DNA of 36,611 nucleotides, taken from Actinomycetota bacterium. Its GTDB lineage: Bacteria; Actinomycetota; Actinomycetes; Streptosporangiales; Streptosporangiaceae. Shown here piece by piece: positions 1 to 7,698 of the stretch. The translations under genes and the position numbers were made by a program. The notes under the pieces are model-generated. The model saw only the letters and a program-made list of their open reading frames with translations, searched no databases and was not told the origin of the DNA. The stretch lies in the NCBI GenBank assembly GCA_003168215.1, contig PMSW01000104.1, positions 7,893 to 44,503 of the forward strand, written 5' to 3'. Positions within the stretch are counted from its first letter, which is position 1. Each line of letters begins with the position of its first letter.

Positions 1-84
1 CTGCCGGCCAGGCCTTGCCGGGGTTCAGCGCAGGCGGCCTGGAACTGCCGGCCAGGCACTGCCGGCCTGGTTCAGCGCAGGCGG
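1..84. repeat. imperfect tandem duplication over the 3' end of the larA-like gene
   Basis: Two related copies lie about 46 bases apart. The 13-mer CTGCCGGCCAGGC occurs at 1-13 and 46-58, and TTCAGCGCAGGCGG occurs at 24-37 and 71-84. The second copy contains the last codons and stop of the larA-like gene read on the minus strand. CCAGGC and GCCTGG around 53-71 could also pair as a weak hairpin that ends that transcript. Confidence 0.6.
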
Positions 85-1343
85 TAAAGGTCCTCGCCGG
101 CGTCGGGCACGACGAGCGTCTCCGGGTCGGCTGCCCACGCCGCCGGGTCGATCTCCGCCGGGTCGAGGTAGCCGAGATTGACCGCGCGGGTGACATCCTC
201 GGGGATACCGGTGGCCAGGGTGACCGTCACCCGGTCGCATTCGCCGCGGATCTCGTCGTAGGTTCCCGCGCCTCGCAGGTGCGTGGAGTGCGCGAGGTCG
301 CCCCAGTGCAGGTCCTTGAAGCGGTCCCACTGCTGGACGAAGTAATCCCGGCAGTGATAGCCGATCTGCGCGATCGCCGGGTGCGTGGCGGCGATCTCGC
401 GGATGTGCGGGGCGTACAGCACAACCTGGCCGCCGTCGGCCACGATGGGCTCCACCTTGTAGAAACCCTTGGCACCGGTCCACATGTCGCCGTATCTGGC
501 CGGGATCAGCGACAGGACCCGGCGCACCGGGGCGTCGAGGTAGCGGATGTGCGTCTCGGCGGATACGTCCGCCGCCGCCGCCCAGGCCGCTGACGGATCA
601 CCGAATGTCATGGCGTGCAGGTCCTGCGTGCGGGATTTCGTCACGACGCAGAGCGCGAGCCGTTCGCCGGGGACCATCGACGCGGCCTCGTCGATGAGCG
701 CGCGGACCGGGGTGATCCCGCGGGTACCGATGGTCTTCGCGCTCGTGATCAGCGCGCCCAGCCAGTGCGACACGTCGATGAGCTCCCCGGCCGAGACCCC
801 GGGGAAGAGGTACTTGTTGCCGCCGGAGAAGCCCGCGACCTCGTGCGGGAACACCGGCCCGGCGATGATCGTGACGTCGTGCTCGATCACGGCGCGGTTG
901 ATGCGCACGTGCACGGTGTGGCGCAGCATGCCGCCGGACAGCTCGGCGATCCGGCCGGCGCCGATGGCTCCGACATTCGCGAAGGTCGAGCGATCCCACC
1001 AGGCGTGGTTGAGCACGGTCGTCGATGGATAGCGGCCGGCCACGGCACCGGCGGCGTAGCCCAGGTGCGCGGCGAGCGCCTGCTCGCTCATCGCGGCGTG
1101 GGTGCCGAGTGCGACGAGTACCGTCAGGCGGCTGACGCGGCCGTGCAGGACGCCGTGGATCGCCGATACCAGCAGCGGCAGCGGGCAGCTGCGGGTGCCA
1201 TCGGGCACGAGCACGCAAACGCTGCGCCCGTCCAGGTGCGCGGCCCGGAGCTGGTCGTGCACGAACGCCCGGATCTCATCCTCAGTCAGGACGCCGTGCG
1301 GCCCGCCGGCCTGCGCTACTCCGGTGGCCGCCGTTTCGGCCAT
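72..1343 (-). CDS. LarA-family nickel-pincer hydroxyacid racemase/epimerase homologue (DUF2088)
   Basis: This 423-residue protein matches the LarA superfamily, which uses a nickel-pincer nucleotide (NPN) to racemise or epimerise 2-hydroxy acids by hydride transfer. Residues known from Lactobacillus LarA can be placed: D48 and R51 in a DGTR motif, H82 in LGTH, H167 in FPHEVAGFSGG, K177 (covalent cofactor lysine) in NKYLFPG, H193, and K292. The position equivalent to LarA Gln295, which contacts the substrate, is Thr289, so the substrate is probably not lactate. The gene is divergent from uxaC-uxuB with 83 bases between starts, which suggests a sugar acid such as mannonate/gluconate. The cofactor genes larB, larC and larE are not in the window. 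The ATG start is preceded by GTGGGGTGAC, a modest ribosome binding site. Family assignment is firm; substrate is inferred. Confidence 0.88.
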   Translation of the reverse strand: MAETAATGVAQAGGPHGVLTEDEIRAFVHDQLRAAHLDGRSVCVLVPDGTRSCPLPLLVSAIHGVLHGRVSRLTVLVALGTHAAMSEQALAAHLGYAAGAVAGRYPSTTVLNHAWWDRSTFANVGAIGAGRIAELSGGMLRHTVHVRINRAVIEHDVTIIAGPVFPHEVAGFSGGNKYLFPGVSAGELIDVSHWLGALITSAKTIGTRGITPVRALIDEAASMVPGERLALCVVTKSRTQDLHAMTFGDPSAAWAAAADVSAETHIRYLDAPVRRVLSLIPARYGDMWTGAKGFYKVEPIVADGGQVVLYAPHIREIAATHPAIAQIGYHCRDYFVQQWDRFKDLHWGDLAHSTHLRGAGTYDEIRGECDRVTVTLATGIPEDVTRAVNLGYLDPAEIDPAAWAADPETLVVPDAGEDLYRLR

Positions 1344-1414
1344 GTCACCCCACGTCCGCTGGCCGGCGTTCCCGGCCGCGAGGGCTGCCCGGGCCAGCTA
1401 AAAAGGCTCACCTT

Positions 1415-1429
1415 TACTATCGCAGTATG
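1415..1429 (+). promoter_or_regulatory. leaderless promoter of uxaC
   Basis: A -10 element TACTAT at 1415-1420 lies six bases before the uxaC ATG, placing the transcript start at or next to the start codon. No Shine-Dalgarno sequence precedes the ATG. No convincing -35 is visible. The 83-base divergent gap must also hold the larA-like promoter. Confidence 0.6.
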
Positions 1430-2848
1430 GATGCGCCCCGGTCGGCGCCGATGGCGCACCCGGATCAGCTGCTGCCCGCGGCGCCCGGCGAGCGCGCGAT
1501 CGCGCGGAGGCTGTACGCGGCGGTGCGCGACCTGCCGGTGATCTCCCCGCACGGCCACGTCGACCCGCGGCTGCTGCTCGACGACGAGCCGTTCCCGGAT
1601 CCGGCGGCGCTGCTCGTGACGCCCGACCACTACGTGACCCGGCTGCTGCACGCCGACGGGGTCGGGCTCGACGCCCTCGGCGTCGGGCAGGGCCCGCTCT
1701 CCGAAGGCGCGTCGCGGGCCGCCTGGCGGCTGCTGTGCGAACGCTGGCACCTGTACCGGGGCACGCCGGTGCGCTTCTGGCTGGAGGCAGCGCTGGCCGG
1801 CATCTTCGGCGTCACCACGCGGCCGTCGAAGGAGACGGCCGACGCGCTCTACGACCAGGTGGCCGAGTGCCTCGGGCAGGATGCCTACCGCCCGCGGGCG
1901 CTGTTCGGCCGGTTCCGCATCACGGTCCTCGCCACCACTGACGACCCCTGCTCCGACCTCGCGGCGCACGCCGCGCTAAACGCCGACCCGGCCTGGCCGG
2001 GTCGCGTGATCCCGACGTTCCGCCCGGACCGCTATCTGGAGCCGGCGCAGCCAGGGTGGCCTGCCGCGGTCGCCCGGCTGGGCGAGGCGGCGAAGGCCGA
2101 CACGGGCGATTACGCGGGTTACGTGCGCGCGCTGGAGGAGCGGCGGCGGCATTTCATCGCCCACGGCGCGACCTCGGCCGACCACAGCCACGCCGACGTG
2201 CGGACCGACCCGCTCGAGCCCGCCGCGGCGGCGCGCATCTACCGCGCGGCGCTGGCCGGTGCGGCCACGGGCGAGGAGGCAGCGGCGTTCCGACGGCACA
2301 TGCTGCTGGAGATGGCCCGGATGTCCTGCGATGACGGGCTGGTGATGACGCTGCATCCCGGCGTGCGCCGCGGCCATCACCGGCCCACCTGCGAGCGGTT
2401 CGGGCCGGACACCGGCCATGACATCCCGATCCGCGTCGAGTTTACCGACGCGCTGCGCCCGCTGCTGGAGCGCTTCGGCACGCATCCGGGCTTCCACCTG
2501 GTCGCCTTCACCGCCGACGAGACCGTGTGGTCGCGCGAGCTCGCGCCGCTGGCCGGGTTCTATCCCTGCGTGTACGTCGGCGTGCCGTGGTGGTTCCTCG
2601 ACGCCCCCGACGCCATCCGGCGCTTCCGTGCCGCGGTGACCGAGACAGCCGGTTTCTCGCGTACGTCCGGCTTCGTCGACGACACCCGGGCGTTCTGCTC
2701 GATACCCGCCCGGCATGACATGTCGCGCCGTATCGACGCGGGCGTCCTCGCGCGGCTGGTGGCCGAGCACCGGCTCGACGAGGACGAGGCCGTCGAGACC
2801 GCGGTCGACCTCGTCACCGGCCGCCCGGCCGCGGCGTTCAAGCTGTGA
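1427..2848 (+). CDS. uxaC: glucuronate/galacturonate isomerase
   Basis: UxaC interconverts D-glucuronate with D-fructuronate and D-galacturonate with D-tagaturonate, the first cytoplasmic step of hexuronate catabolism. It belongs to the amidohydrolase-like metal-dependent fold. At 473 residues it matches the usual length (about 470). Visible motifs are the metal-binding HxH (H42, H44) in ISPHGHVDP, the LATTDDP strand, the HPGVRRGHH segment, and the C-terminal GFVDDTRAFCSIPARHD block typical of the family. The stop overlaps the uxuB GTG start by four bases (GTGA), so the two are translationally coupled. ATG 1427 is preferred because of the adjacent -10 element; ATG 1451 is the alternative. Confidence 0.93.
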   Translation: MDAPRSAPMAHPDQLLPAAPGERAIARRLYAAVRDLPVISPHGHVDPRLLLDDEPFPDPAALLVTPDHYVTRLLHADGVGLDALGVGQGPLSEGASRAAWRLLCERWHLYRGTPVRFWLEAALAGIFGVTTRPSKETADALYDQVAECLGQDAYRPRALFGRFRITVLATTDDPCSDLAAHAALNADPAWPGRVIPTFRPDRYLEPAQPGWPAAVARLGEAAKADTGDYAGYVRALEERRRHFIAHGATSADHSHADVRTDPLEPAAAARIYRAALAGAATGEEAAAFRRHMLLEMARMSCDDGLVMTLHPGVRRGHHRPTCERFGPDTGHDIPIRVEFTDALRPLLERFGTHPGFHLVAFTADETVWSRELAPLAGFYPCVYVGVPWWFLDAPDAIRRFRAAVTETAGFSRTSGFVDDTRAFCSIPARHDMSRRIDAGVLARLVAEHRLDEDEAVETAVDLVTGRPAAAFKL

Positions 2849-4269
2849 GCTCCCCGCGGCTGTCGCGAACCGCCGGGCAGGGCCGCGCCACCGCGCCAGT
2901 GCGCCTGGTCCACCTGGGGCTCGGCAACTTCTTCCGCGCCCACCAGTGCTGGTACACCGAGCACGCCCCGGACGCCGCGGACTGGGGGATCGCGGCCTTC
3001 ACCGGGACCAGCAGCCCTCCCCTTGTCGATGAGCTGAACGAGCAGGAAGGGCTCTACACGCTGGTGTCACGGGCCGGCGACGAAGACCGGTTCGAGGTGC
3101 TGAGCAGCTTGTCCCGGGCCCACGCCGTAGCCGACCACGATGCGTGGCTGCGCTACTTCGAGGCCCCGGAGCTGGCCGCGGTCACGATCACGGTGACCGA
3201 GGCCGGGTATCTCCGCGGCGCCGGCGGCGGTCTGGACGTCGGCCGCCCCGACGTCCAGGCCGACATCGAGGCGCTGCGCAGCGACCCCACCGGGCTCGTG
3301 CGGACCGCTCCCGGGCGCCTGGTCGCCGGGATCGCGGCCCGGCGGCGGGCCGGCGCGGGCGCGCTCGCACTCGTCCCCTGCGACAACGCGCCCGGTAACG
3401 GCGCGCTGGCGGAGCAGGTCGTCCGCGACCTGGCCGGGCTCGTCCATGCCGATCTGGCCGCGTGGTTCAGGGACTCGGTGACCGTCGTGACCACGATGGT
3501 CGACCGGATCACGCCCCGACCGACGCCGCAGGACGCCCGCACCGTGCTCGAGCGCACGGGGTTCGACGACCGCTGTCCCGTCGTCAGCGAGCCGTTTCAC
3601 GAGTGGGTGCTCAGCGGCGCGTTCCCGGCCGGGCGGCCGCGCTGGGAGGACGCCGGCGCGACGTTCACCGACGACGTGACGCCGTACGAGCACCGCAAAC
3701 TATGGCTGCTCAACGGCGCGCACTCGCTGCTGGCCTATGCCGGGTCCATCCGGGGCCACGCGACCGTGGCCGGGGCGGTGGCTGACGAGACGTGCCGGTC
3801 CTGGCTGGAGGAATGGTGGGCAGTGGCGTCGCCGCACCTGGACCAGCCCGCCGCCGGTGCCGCCGCAGGTGCCGCCGGGGGCGCCGCCGCGGACGTGGCC
3901 GCGTACCGCGCCGCGCTGCTGGCGCGCTTCGCCAACGCGCGGATGCACGACCGGCTGGACCGGATCGCCGCCGACGGCTCGCAGAAGCTCCCGATCCGCA
4001 TCTTGCCGGTCCTGCGCGCCGAGCGCGCGGCGGGCCTGGTGCCCGCCGGCGCGACGCGCGTGCTGGCCGCCTGGGTCTGTCACCTGCGCGGCCTCGGCGC
4101 GCCCATCCGCGACACGCGGGCCGCCGAGGTGGTCCCGCTGGCTGCGGGTCCGCTCGGCGCGGCCGTGCCGCGTGTCCTCGGCGCGCTGGACCCGGCGCTC
4201 GGCGCCGATGCCGATGTGGCGGCCATGGTCGTCGATCAGAGTGAGCAGTTCGTCCAGCAGGGGCGGTGA
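2845..4269 (+). CDS. uxuB: mannitol dehydrogenase-family oxidoreductase, probable fructuronate reductase
   Basis: A long-chain polyol-specific dehydrogenase of 474 residues. It would reduce D-fructuronate to D-mannonate with NADH. The N-terminal Rossmann region shows GLGNFFRAH. The C-terminal catalytic signature KxxxxNxxH is present as K285, N290 and H293 in KLWLLNGAHS. The segment after about residue 333 carries an alanine/glycine-rich stretch (AAGAAAGAAGGAAA), a low-complexity insertion. The family also includes tagaturonate reductase and mannitol dehydrogenase. Coupling to uxaC favours a hexuronate role, but fructuronate versus tagaturonate cannot be separated by eye. No uxuA (mannonate dehydratase) or kdgK follows; the next gene is cobS. 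Confidence 0.85.
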   Translation: MSSPRLSRTAGQGRATAPVRLVHLGLGNFFRAHQCWYTEHAPDAADWGIAAFTGTSSPPLVDELNEQEGLYTLVSRAGDEDRFEVLSSLSRAHAVADHDAWLRYFEAPELAAVTITVTEAGYLRGAGGGLDVGRPDVQADIEALRSDPTGLVRTAPGRLVAGIAARRRAGAGALALVPCDNAPGNGALAEQVVRDLAGLVHADLAAWFRDSVTVVTTMVDRITPRPTPQDARTVLERTGFDDRCPVVSEPFHEWVLSGAFPAGRPRWEDAGATFTDDVTPYEHRKLWLLNGAHSLLAYAGSIRGHATVAGAVADETCRSWLEEWWAVASPHLDQPAAGAAAGAAGGAAADVAAYRAALLARFANARMHDRLDRIAADGSQKLPIRILPVLRAERAAGLVPAGATRVLAAWVCHLRGLGAPIRDTRAAEVVPLAAGPLGAAVPRVLGALDPALGADADVAAMVVDQSEQFVQQGR

Positions 4270-4342
4270 GATGAGCGCGAGCAGCCAGCACCCAAGGCGA
4301 ATCGGCACTGCGGCGAGCTGGCCGCACCTACCCTAGGTCGTT

Positions 4343-5098
4343 ATGCTCTGGCCCGGATTCCGCCTCGCCGTCACACTGCTCACCGCGATCCCGCTGCCGC
4401 GCGGCAAAGCCGACGAGCCGCCTTCCCGGCCCGCCGCGGGCGCCGCCATGGTCTGGGCGCCGGTGATCGGCCTGCTGCTCGGCTGCGCCGCGGCCCTGGT
4501 GCTGTACATCTTCCAGCGGTACTGGCATGCCGGACCGCTGCTCGGCGCGATGCTCGCCATCATCGTGCTCGCGGCCCTGAGCAGGTGCCTGCATCTGGAC
4601 GGCCTGGCTGACTTCGCGGACGGGCTCGGCAGCCGCAAGCCAGCTGACGAGGCGCTGGCCATCATGCGGCGGTCCGACATCGGCCCGTTCGGCGTCGCCG
4701 CCCTAGTGCTGACCGTGCTGCTCCAGCTCGCGGCGCTGACCCAGGCCGATGCGCTGGGCCGGGGCGTGACCTCGGTGATCGCCGCCGCCATCACCGGGCG
4801 GCTGGCGCTGACCTGGGCCTGCCGGCATGGCGTGCCCGCCGCTCGCAGCGAGGGCCTGGGCGCGCTGGTGGCCGGCACGGTGCATCCCGCCATCCCGGCC
4901 GTGCTCACGGTGGCGGCACTGGTGGGGGGCGCCGCGTTCGGCTGGATCTTTACGGTAGCTGTCGCGGCGGGACTCGCTGCCTCGCTGGCGGTGACCTGGC
5001 TCGCGGTCCGCCGTCTCGGCGGCATCACCGGCGATGTGCTCGGCGCGCTGACCGAGGTCGCCGCCGCTGTCTGCCTCGTGGTCCTCGCCCTGAGCTGA
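4343..5098 (+). CDS. cobS: adenosylcobinamide-GDP ribazoletransferase (cobalamin synthase)
   Basis: CobS joins adenosylcobinamide-GDP to alpha-ribazole in the last assembly step of cobalamin and is an integral membrane enzyme. The 251-residue protein has several hydrophobic helices and the family signature HLDGLADFADGL (H84, D86, D90, D93), followed by RRSDIGPFG. The usual partners cobU and cobT are not in the window. TACCCT at 4329-4334 lies eight bases before the ATG, so the mRNA is probably leaderless. I see no B12 riboswitch in the 73-base gap before it. Confidence 0.92.
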   Translation: MLWPGFRLAVTLLTAIPLPRGKADEPPSRPAAGAAMVWAPVIGLLLGCAAALVLYIFQRYWHAGPLLGAMLAIIVLAALSRCLHLDGLADFADGLGSRKPADEALAIMRRSDIGPFGVAALVLTVLLQLAALTQADALGRGVTSVIAAAITGRLALTWACRHGVPAARSEGLGALVAGTVHPAIPAVLTVAALVGGAAFGWIFTVAVAAGLAASLAVTWLAVRRLGGITGDVLGALTEVAAAVCLVVLALS

Positions 5099-5133
5099 CC
5101 GGTCGCCGCCCGCGGCGGCGTGATCAGATGAGC

Positions 5134-5173
5134 GGTTACGATTGCGCCGGTTTCCGCCGGCCGGATCGTAACC
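5134..5173. terminator. bidirectional hairpin between convergent cobS and HIT genes
   Basis: Perfect 9-base arms GGTTACGAT (5134-5142) and ATCGTAACC (5165-5173) flank an inner GC-rich segment that can itself pair (GCCGG with CCGGC). The structure sits in the 170-base gap between two converging genes. There is no clear T-run, which is common for actinobacterial terminators. A second small hairpin, CGCCGC with GCGGCG, lies just before it near 5104. Confidence 0.55.
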
Positions 5174-5268
5174 GTTATCCCAAAGCACGATGCTGCTGCG
5201 GTGAAAGTGACTACTGGGGCACTTGATGCCCGTGCAGGCCGCTCGCGCTGGACACCCGGGCAGGCGGC

Positions 5269-5688
5269 TCAGGCGGATTCCAGGGCGTCGCGGAGGCGCC
5301 GGGCATAGCCGGCCGCCTCGTCGTCGCTCGCGTACTTCACCCGCGGCCAGAAGAAGCCGCGCAGCCCGTCGCCGCGAGTGCGGGGCACCACATGCACGTG
5401 CAGGTGCGGGACGCTCTGGCTGACGGTGTTGTTCAGCGCGACGAAACTGCCCTGCGCGCCGAACGCGGGCAGGACTGCCGCGCTCAGCCGCTGTACCCGG
5501 CTGAACAGCGGGCCGACCAGATCGGCCGGCAGGTCCGGCAGCGTCTCGTAATGCTGCCTCGGCACCACCAGCACATGGCCCTTGAACACCGGCCGGGCGT
5601 CGAGGAACGCCACTGCCGCCTCGTCGTCCAGCACGATCTGCGCGGGCACCGTGCCGGCCACGATGCGGCAGAACAGGCAATCAGTCAC
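5269..5688 (-). CDS. HIT-family nucleotide hydrolase/transferase
   Basis: A histidine-triad protein of about 139 residues. The HIT motif is HLHVHVVPR near the C-terminal half, where the middle histidine is the nucleophile for splitting nucleoside phosphoramidates or dinucleotides. An N-terminal CxxC (CLFC) followed by RIVAG is typical of bacterial Hint/HIT proteins. I place the start at GTG 5688 because TACCGT lies seven bases upstream and the family usually begins just before CLFC. An ATG at 5715 would add nine residues and would overlap the ATG of the divergent peptidase. The physiological substrate is unknown. Confidence 0.85.
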   Translation of the reverse strand: MTDCLFCRIVAGTVPAQIVLDDEAAVAFLDARPVFKGHVLVVPRQHYETLPDLPADLVGPLFSRVQRLSAAVLPAFGAQGSFVALNNTVSQSVPHLHVHVVPRTRGDGLRGFFWPRVKYASDDEAAGYARRLRDALESA

Positions 5689-5695
5689 CCCGGCC

Positions 5696-5716
5696 ACGGT
5701 AACGTGCGGCGGCATG
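5696..5716. promoter_or_regulatory. back-to-back overlapping -10 elements (bidirectional promoter)
   Basis: TACCGT on the minus strand (complement of 5696-5701) and TAACGT on the plus strand (5700-5705) share two bases. The first lies seven bases before the HIT GTG and the second eight bases before the S51 peptidase ATG. Both genes would be leaderless and transcribed from one melted region. No -35 is visible on either side. Confidence 0.55.
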
Positions 5717-6439
5717 GCAGCGGACGGACGGCGGCATGTGCTCGCCATCGGAGGGCTCGGGGGCACCGGCGCGGACCCGGCGGCGCTGCCCAGGCTGGTC
5801 GGGCACGCGCTGGAGCTGTCGGGGCGGCGCAGTCCGCGTGCCTGCGTGCTGAACACGGCGATGGGCGACGATCCCGGCACGTTCGTGCGGATGTACTCGT
5901 GGCTGTCCGCTATCGCGGCGCACCCCAGCCACCTGCAGCTATTCCCGATGCCTAACGTCGCCGATCCCGAGGACCTGCTGCTGTCCCAGGACGTGATCTT
6001 CGTGGGCGGCGGCAGCGTCGCCAATATGGTGGCGGTGTGGCGCGTGCACGGGCTTGACCGGGTGATGCGGCAGGCTTGGGAGCGGGGCATCGTCCTGGCA
6101 GGCGTCAGCGCGGGCGCGCTGTGCTGGTTCGAGGGCGGCACGACGGACTCATTCGGCCCTGCGCTGCGGCCGTTCACGGCCGGGCTCGCGCTGCTGGCAG
6201 GCAGCTACTGCCCGCACTACAGCTCGGAGCCCGGCAGGCGCCCGCTGTACGAGTCGCTGGTGGCGGCCGGCAGCCTGCCCGGCGGGATCGCTTGCGACGA
6301 CGGGACGGCCGCGCATTTCGCCGACGACACGCTGGCCGAGATCGTGGCCGACCGGCCGGGCGCGTTCGGCTACCGGGTGGAGCACGACGGCGCAGGCGGT
6401 GCCACGGAGACCAGGCTGCCCGCGCGACTGCTGCGATAA
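5714..6439 (+). CDS. peptidase S51 family protein (peptidase E/cyanophycinase-like)
   Basis: A 241-residue class I glutamine-amidotransferase-like hydrolase of the S51 family. The nucleophile elbow GVSAG places the catalytic serine at S132. The preceding VGGGSVANMVAVW strand and the CPHYSSEPGRRP segment (H168) are the expected companions. Peptidase E cleaves Asp-X dipeptides; cyanophycinases cut beta-Asp-Arg polymer. The short length and lack of a signal peptide favour a cytoplasmic peptidase-E-like enzyme. The 241-residue start is chosen because its ATG follows a TAACGT -10 by eight bases; longer upstream readings overlap the HIT gene. Confidence 0.82.
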   Translation: MAADGRRHVLAIGGLGGTGADPAALPRLVGHALELSGRRSPRACVLNTAMGDDPGTFVRMYSWLSAIAAHPSHLQLFPMPNVADPEDLLLSQDVIFVGGGSVANMVAVWRVHGLDRVMRQAWERGIVLAGVSAGALCWFEGGTTDSFGPALRPFTAGLALLAGSYCPHYSSEPGRRPLYESLVAAGSLPGGIACDDGTAAHFADDTLAEIVADRPGAFGYRVEHDGAGGATETRLPARLLR

Positions 6440-6565
6440 GGACCCGCCGCGGCCGGGCCGGATGCCGGGCCATGGCCCGGCCGGACGGCGGCACCGGTCT
6501 TGACTGACAGAACATTACCGACGAGAAACCTTTACGGACGAGAACGGATTCGTCCGGGCGCGCGC

Positions 6566-7069
6566 TCAGGCATAACGCTGATGCACCCGATCCCAGCCCG
6601 TGACGTTCACCAGGTCGGCGGACGTCCCGTCAAGGAACCCGGCCAGCGCGTCCAGGTGCCAGTGCCAGCCCGCCAGCGTCCTGGTGCGGAATTCCGCCGG
6701 CAGCTCCAGGGTGCTGGAGAAGGCCAGCAGTGTGCCGGATCCGTCCGGCCGCAGCTCCCAGCGGAGCACGCCGTGCAGGTCCCCCGTCATCTCCAGCAGG
6801 CGCGGCGGGTCCAGCCGGGTGATCGTCGCATGCATCTCGGCACGGTTGCCGCAGTCGTCGGCGTTCAGCCAGCGGAGCACGAACTTGCCGCCCTCGACCA
6901 GGTCGACCTCGGCCTGCCCCCACCAGCCGATCAGCTCTGCAGGGTCGGTCAGCGCCTTCCATACCCGCTCCACCGGGTACGCGATCCGGCGGCGGAACCG
7001 CAGCACGGCATGCTCGCCGTCGGCCGCCTCCAGTACTCCGTCAGCCTCCGGATGCTTGTCCTGCGTCAT
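6566..7069 (-). CDS. SRPBCC/AHSA1-domain protein
   Basis: A 167-residue START-like (SRPBCC) protein of the Aha1-C/AHSA1 type. It shows the family pattern FRRRIAYPVERVWKALTDP followed by LIGWWG and later GWHWHLDALAGFLDG. Such proteins form a helix-grip fold with a hydrophobic pocket, and the ligand is usually unknown. The ATG lies inside the end of the upstream ArsR gene, giving a 29-base overlap, so the two are co-transcribed. ArsR plus AHSA1 pairs are a common arrangement in actinobacteria. Confidence 0.82.
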   Translation of the reverse strand: MTQDKHPEADGVLEAADGEHAVLRFRRRIAYPVERVWKALTDPAELIGWWGQAEVDLVEGGKFVLRWLNADDCGNRAEMHATITRLDPPRLLEMTGDLHGVLRWELRPDGSGTLLAFSSTLELPAEFRTRTLAGWHWHLDALAGFLDGTSADLVNVTGWDRVHQRYA

Positions 7070-7463
7070 GATCGGGGCCTCCCTTTCGCCTGCGCTTTCG
7101 GCCGGTGGATGAGCCCTTGCGCTCGCCGGCGCTTCCCGCCGGAGTCTCCGCTGGTTTTCTGGCCGGCCTGTCGAGATGGCGTTCGAGCTCGTCCAGCCGG
7201 CCGGCCCAGAGCCGCCGGTACGGCTGCAGCCACGCGTCGATCTCGGCAAGGGCCGCGGGCTGCAGCTCATACCATCGCCGCTGCGCATCGCGGCTGACCC
7301 GGACAAGCCCGGCCTCGCGCAGCACCCGCAGGTGCCTGGAGGTGCCGGGCTGGGTCAGCCCGAGCAGGCCGGTTAGCTCGCCGACCGGCCGCGGCTGCTC
7401 CAGCAGCAGGTCCAGGATGCGGCGGCGGTGCGGCTCGGAAATGACTTCGAACGCCGTAGGCAT
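7041..7463 (-). CDS. ArsR-family transcriptional regulator
   Basis: A 140-residue winged-helix repressor. The helix-turn-helix runs through PVGELTGLLGLTQPGTSRHLRVLREAGLV, after the SEPHRRRILDLL helix. There is no CxC metal site, so this belongs with the non-metal ArsR proteins paired with SRPBCC domains. The C-terminus is a basic, low-complexity tail (KGSSTGRKRRRKGG) that overlaps the start of the next gene and may be dispensable. It probably represses its own operon through the AT-rich promoter directly upstream. Confidence 0.85.
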   Translation of the reverse strand: MPTAFEVISEPHRRRILDLLLEQPRPVGELTGLLGLTQPGTSRHLRVLREAGLVRVSRDAQRRWYELQPAALAEIDAWLQPYRRLWAGRLDELERHLDRPARKPAETPAGSAGERKGSSTGRKRRRKGGPDHDAGQASGG

Positions 7464-7499
7464 CCAGCTAATATATGATCTTGCTTATATATGCGTCAA
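7464..7499 (-). promoter_or_regulatory. promoter and probable operator of the ArsR-SRPBCC operon
   Basis: On the minus strand, TTGACG (complement of 7494-7499), an 18-base spacer, TATATT (complement of 7470-7475) and six bases lead to the ATG, giving a leaderless transcript. The spacer and -10 carry two copies of CATATAT 16 bases apart, strikingly AT-rich in this genome. ATATAT is self-complementary, so they could form half-sites for the ArsR dimer. Confidence 0.65.
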
Positions 7500-7698
7500 G
7501 TAATGTACACACAGCGAGCGGCGGGGTGCGAATCACGTTCAGCACAGTTGCGCAACGCCTGCCGCTCAATTGCCCAATCACCTGAGGCTCAGGAGTACTG
7601 TTGGCGGGGTTTTCGCACCTTCGATAACGAAGAGTGACTCGCCAGGGCGGACTCACTAGTGCGCTGCTGGATCCCCTGACACGCCAGGAAGTCCTGCG

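Noticed and set aside
4270-4342. B12 riboswitch before cobS
   Set aside because: The 73-base gap is too short and lacks the CCGGTG/CCCGCAACGG core seen before the second NiCoT gene.
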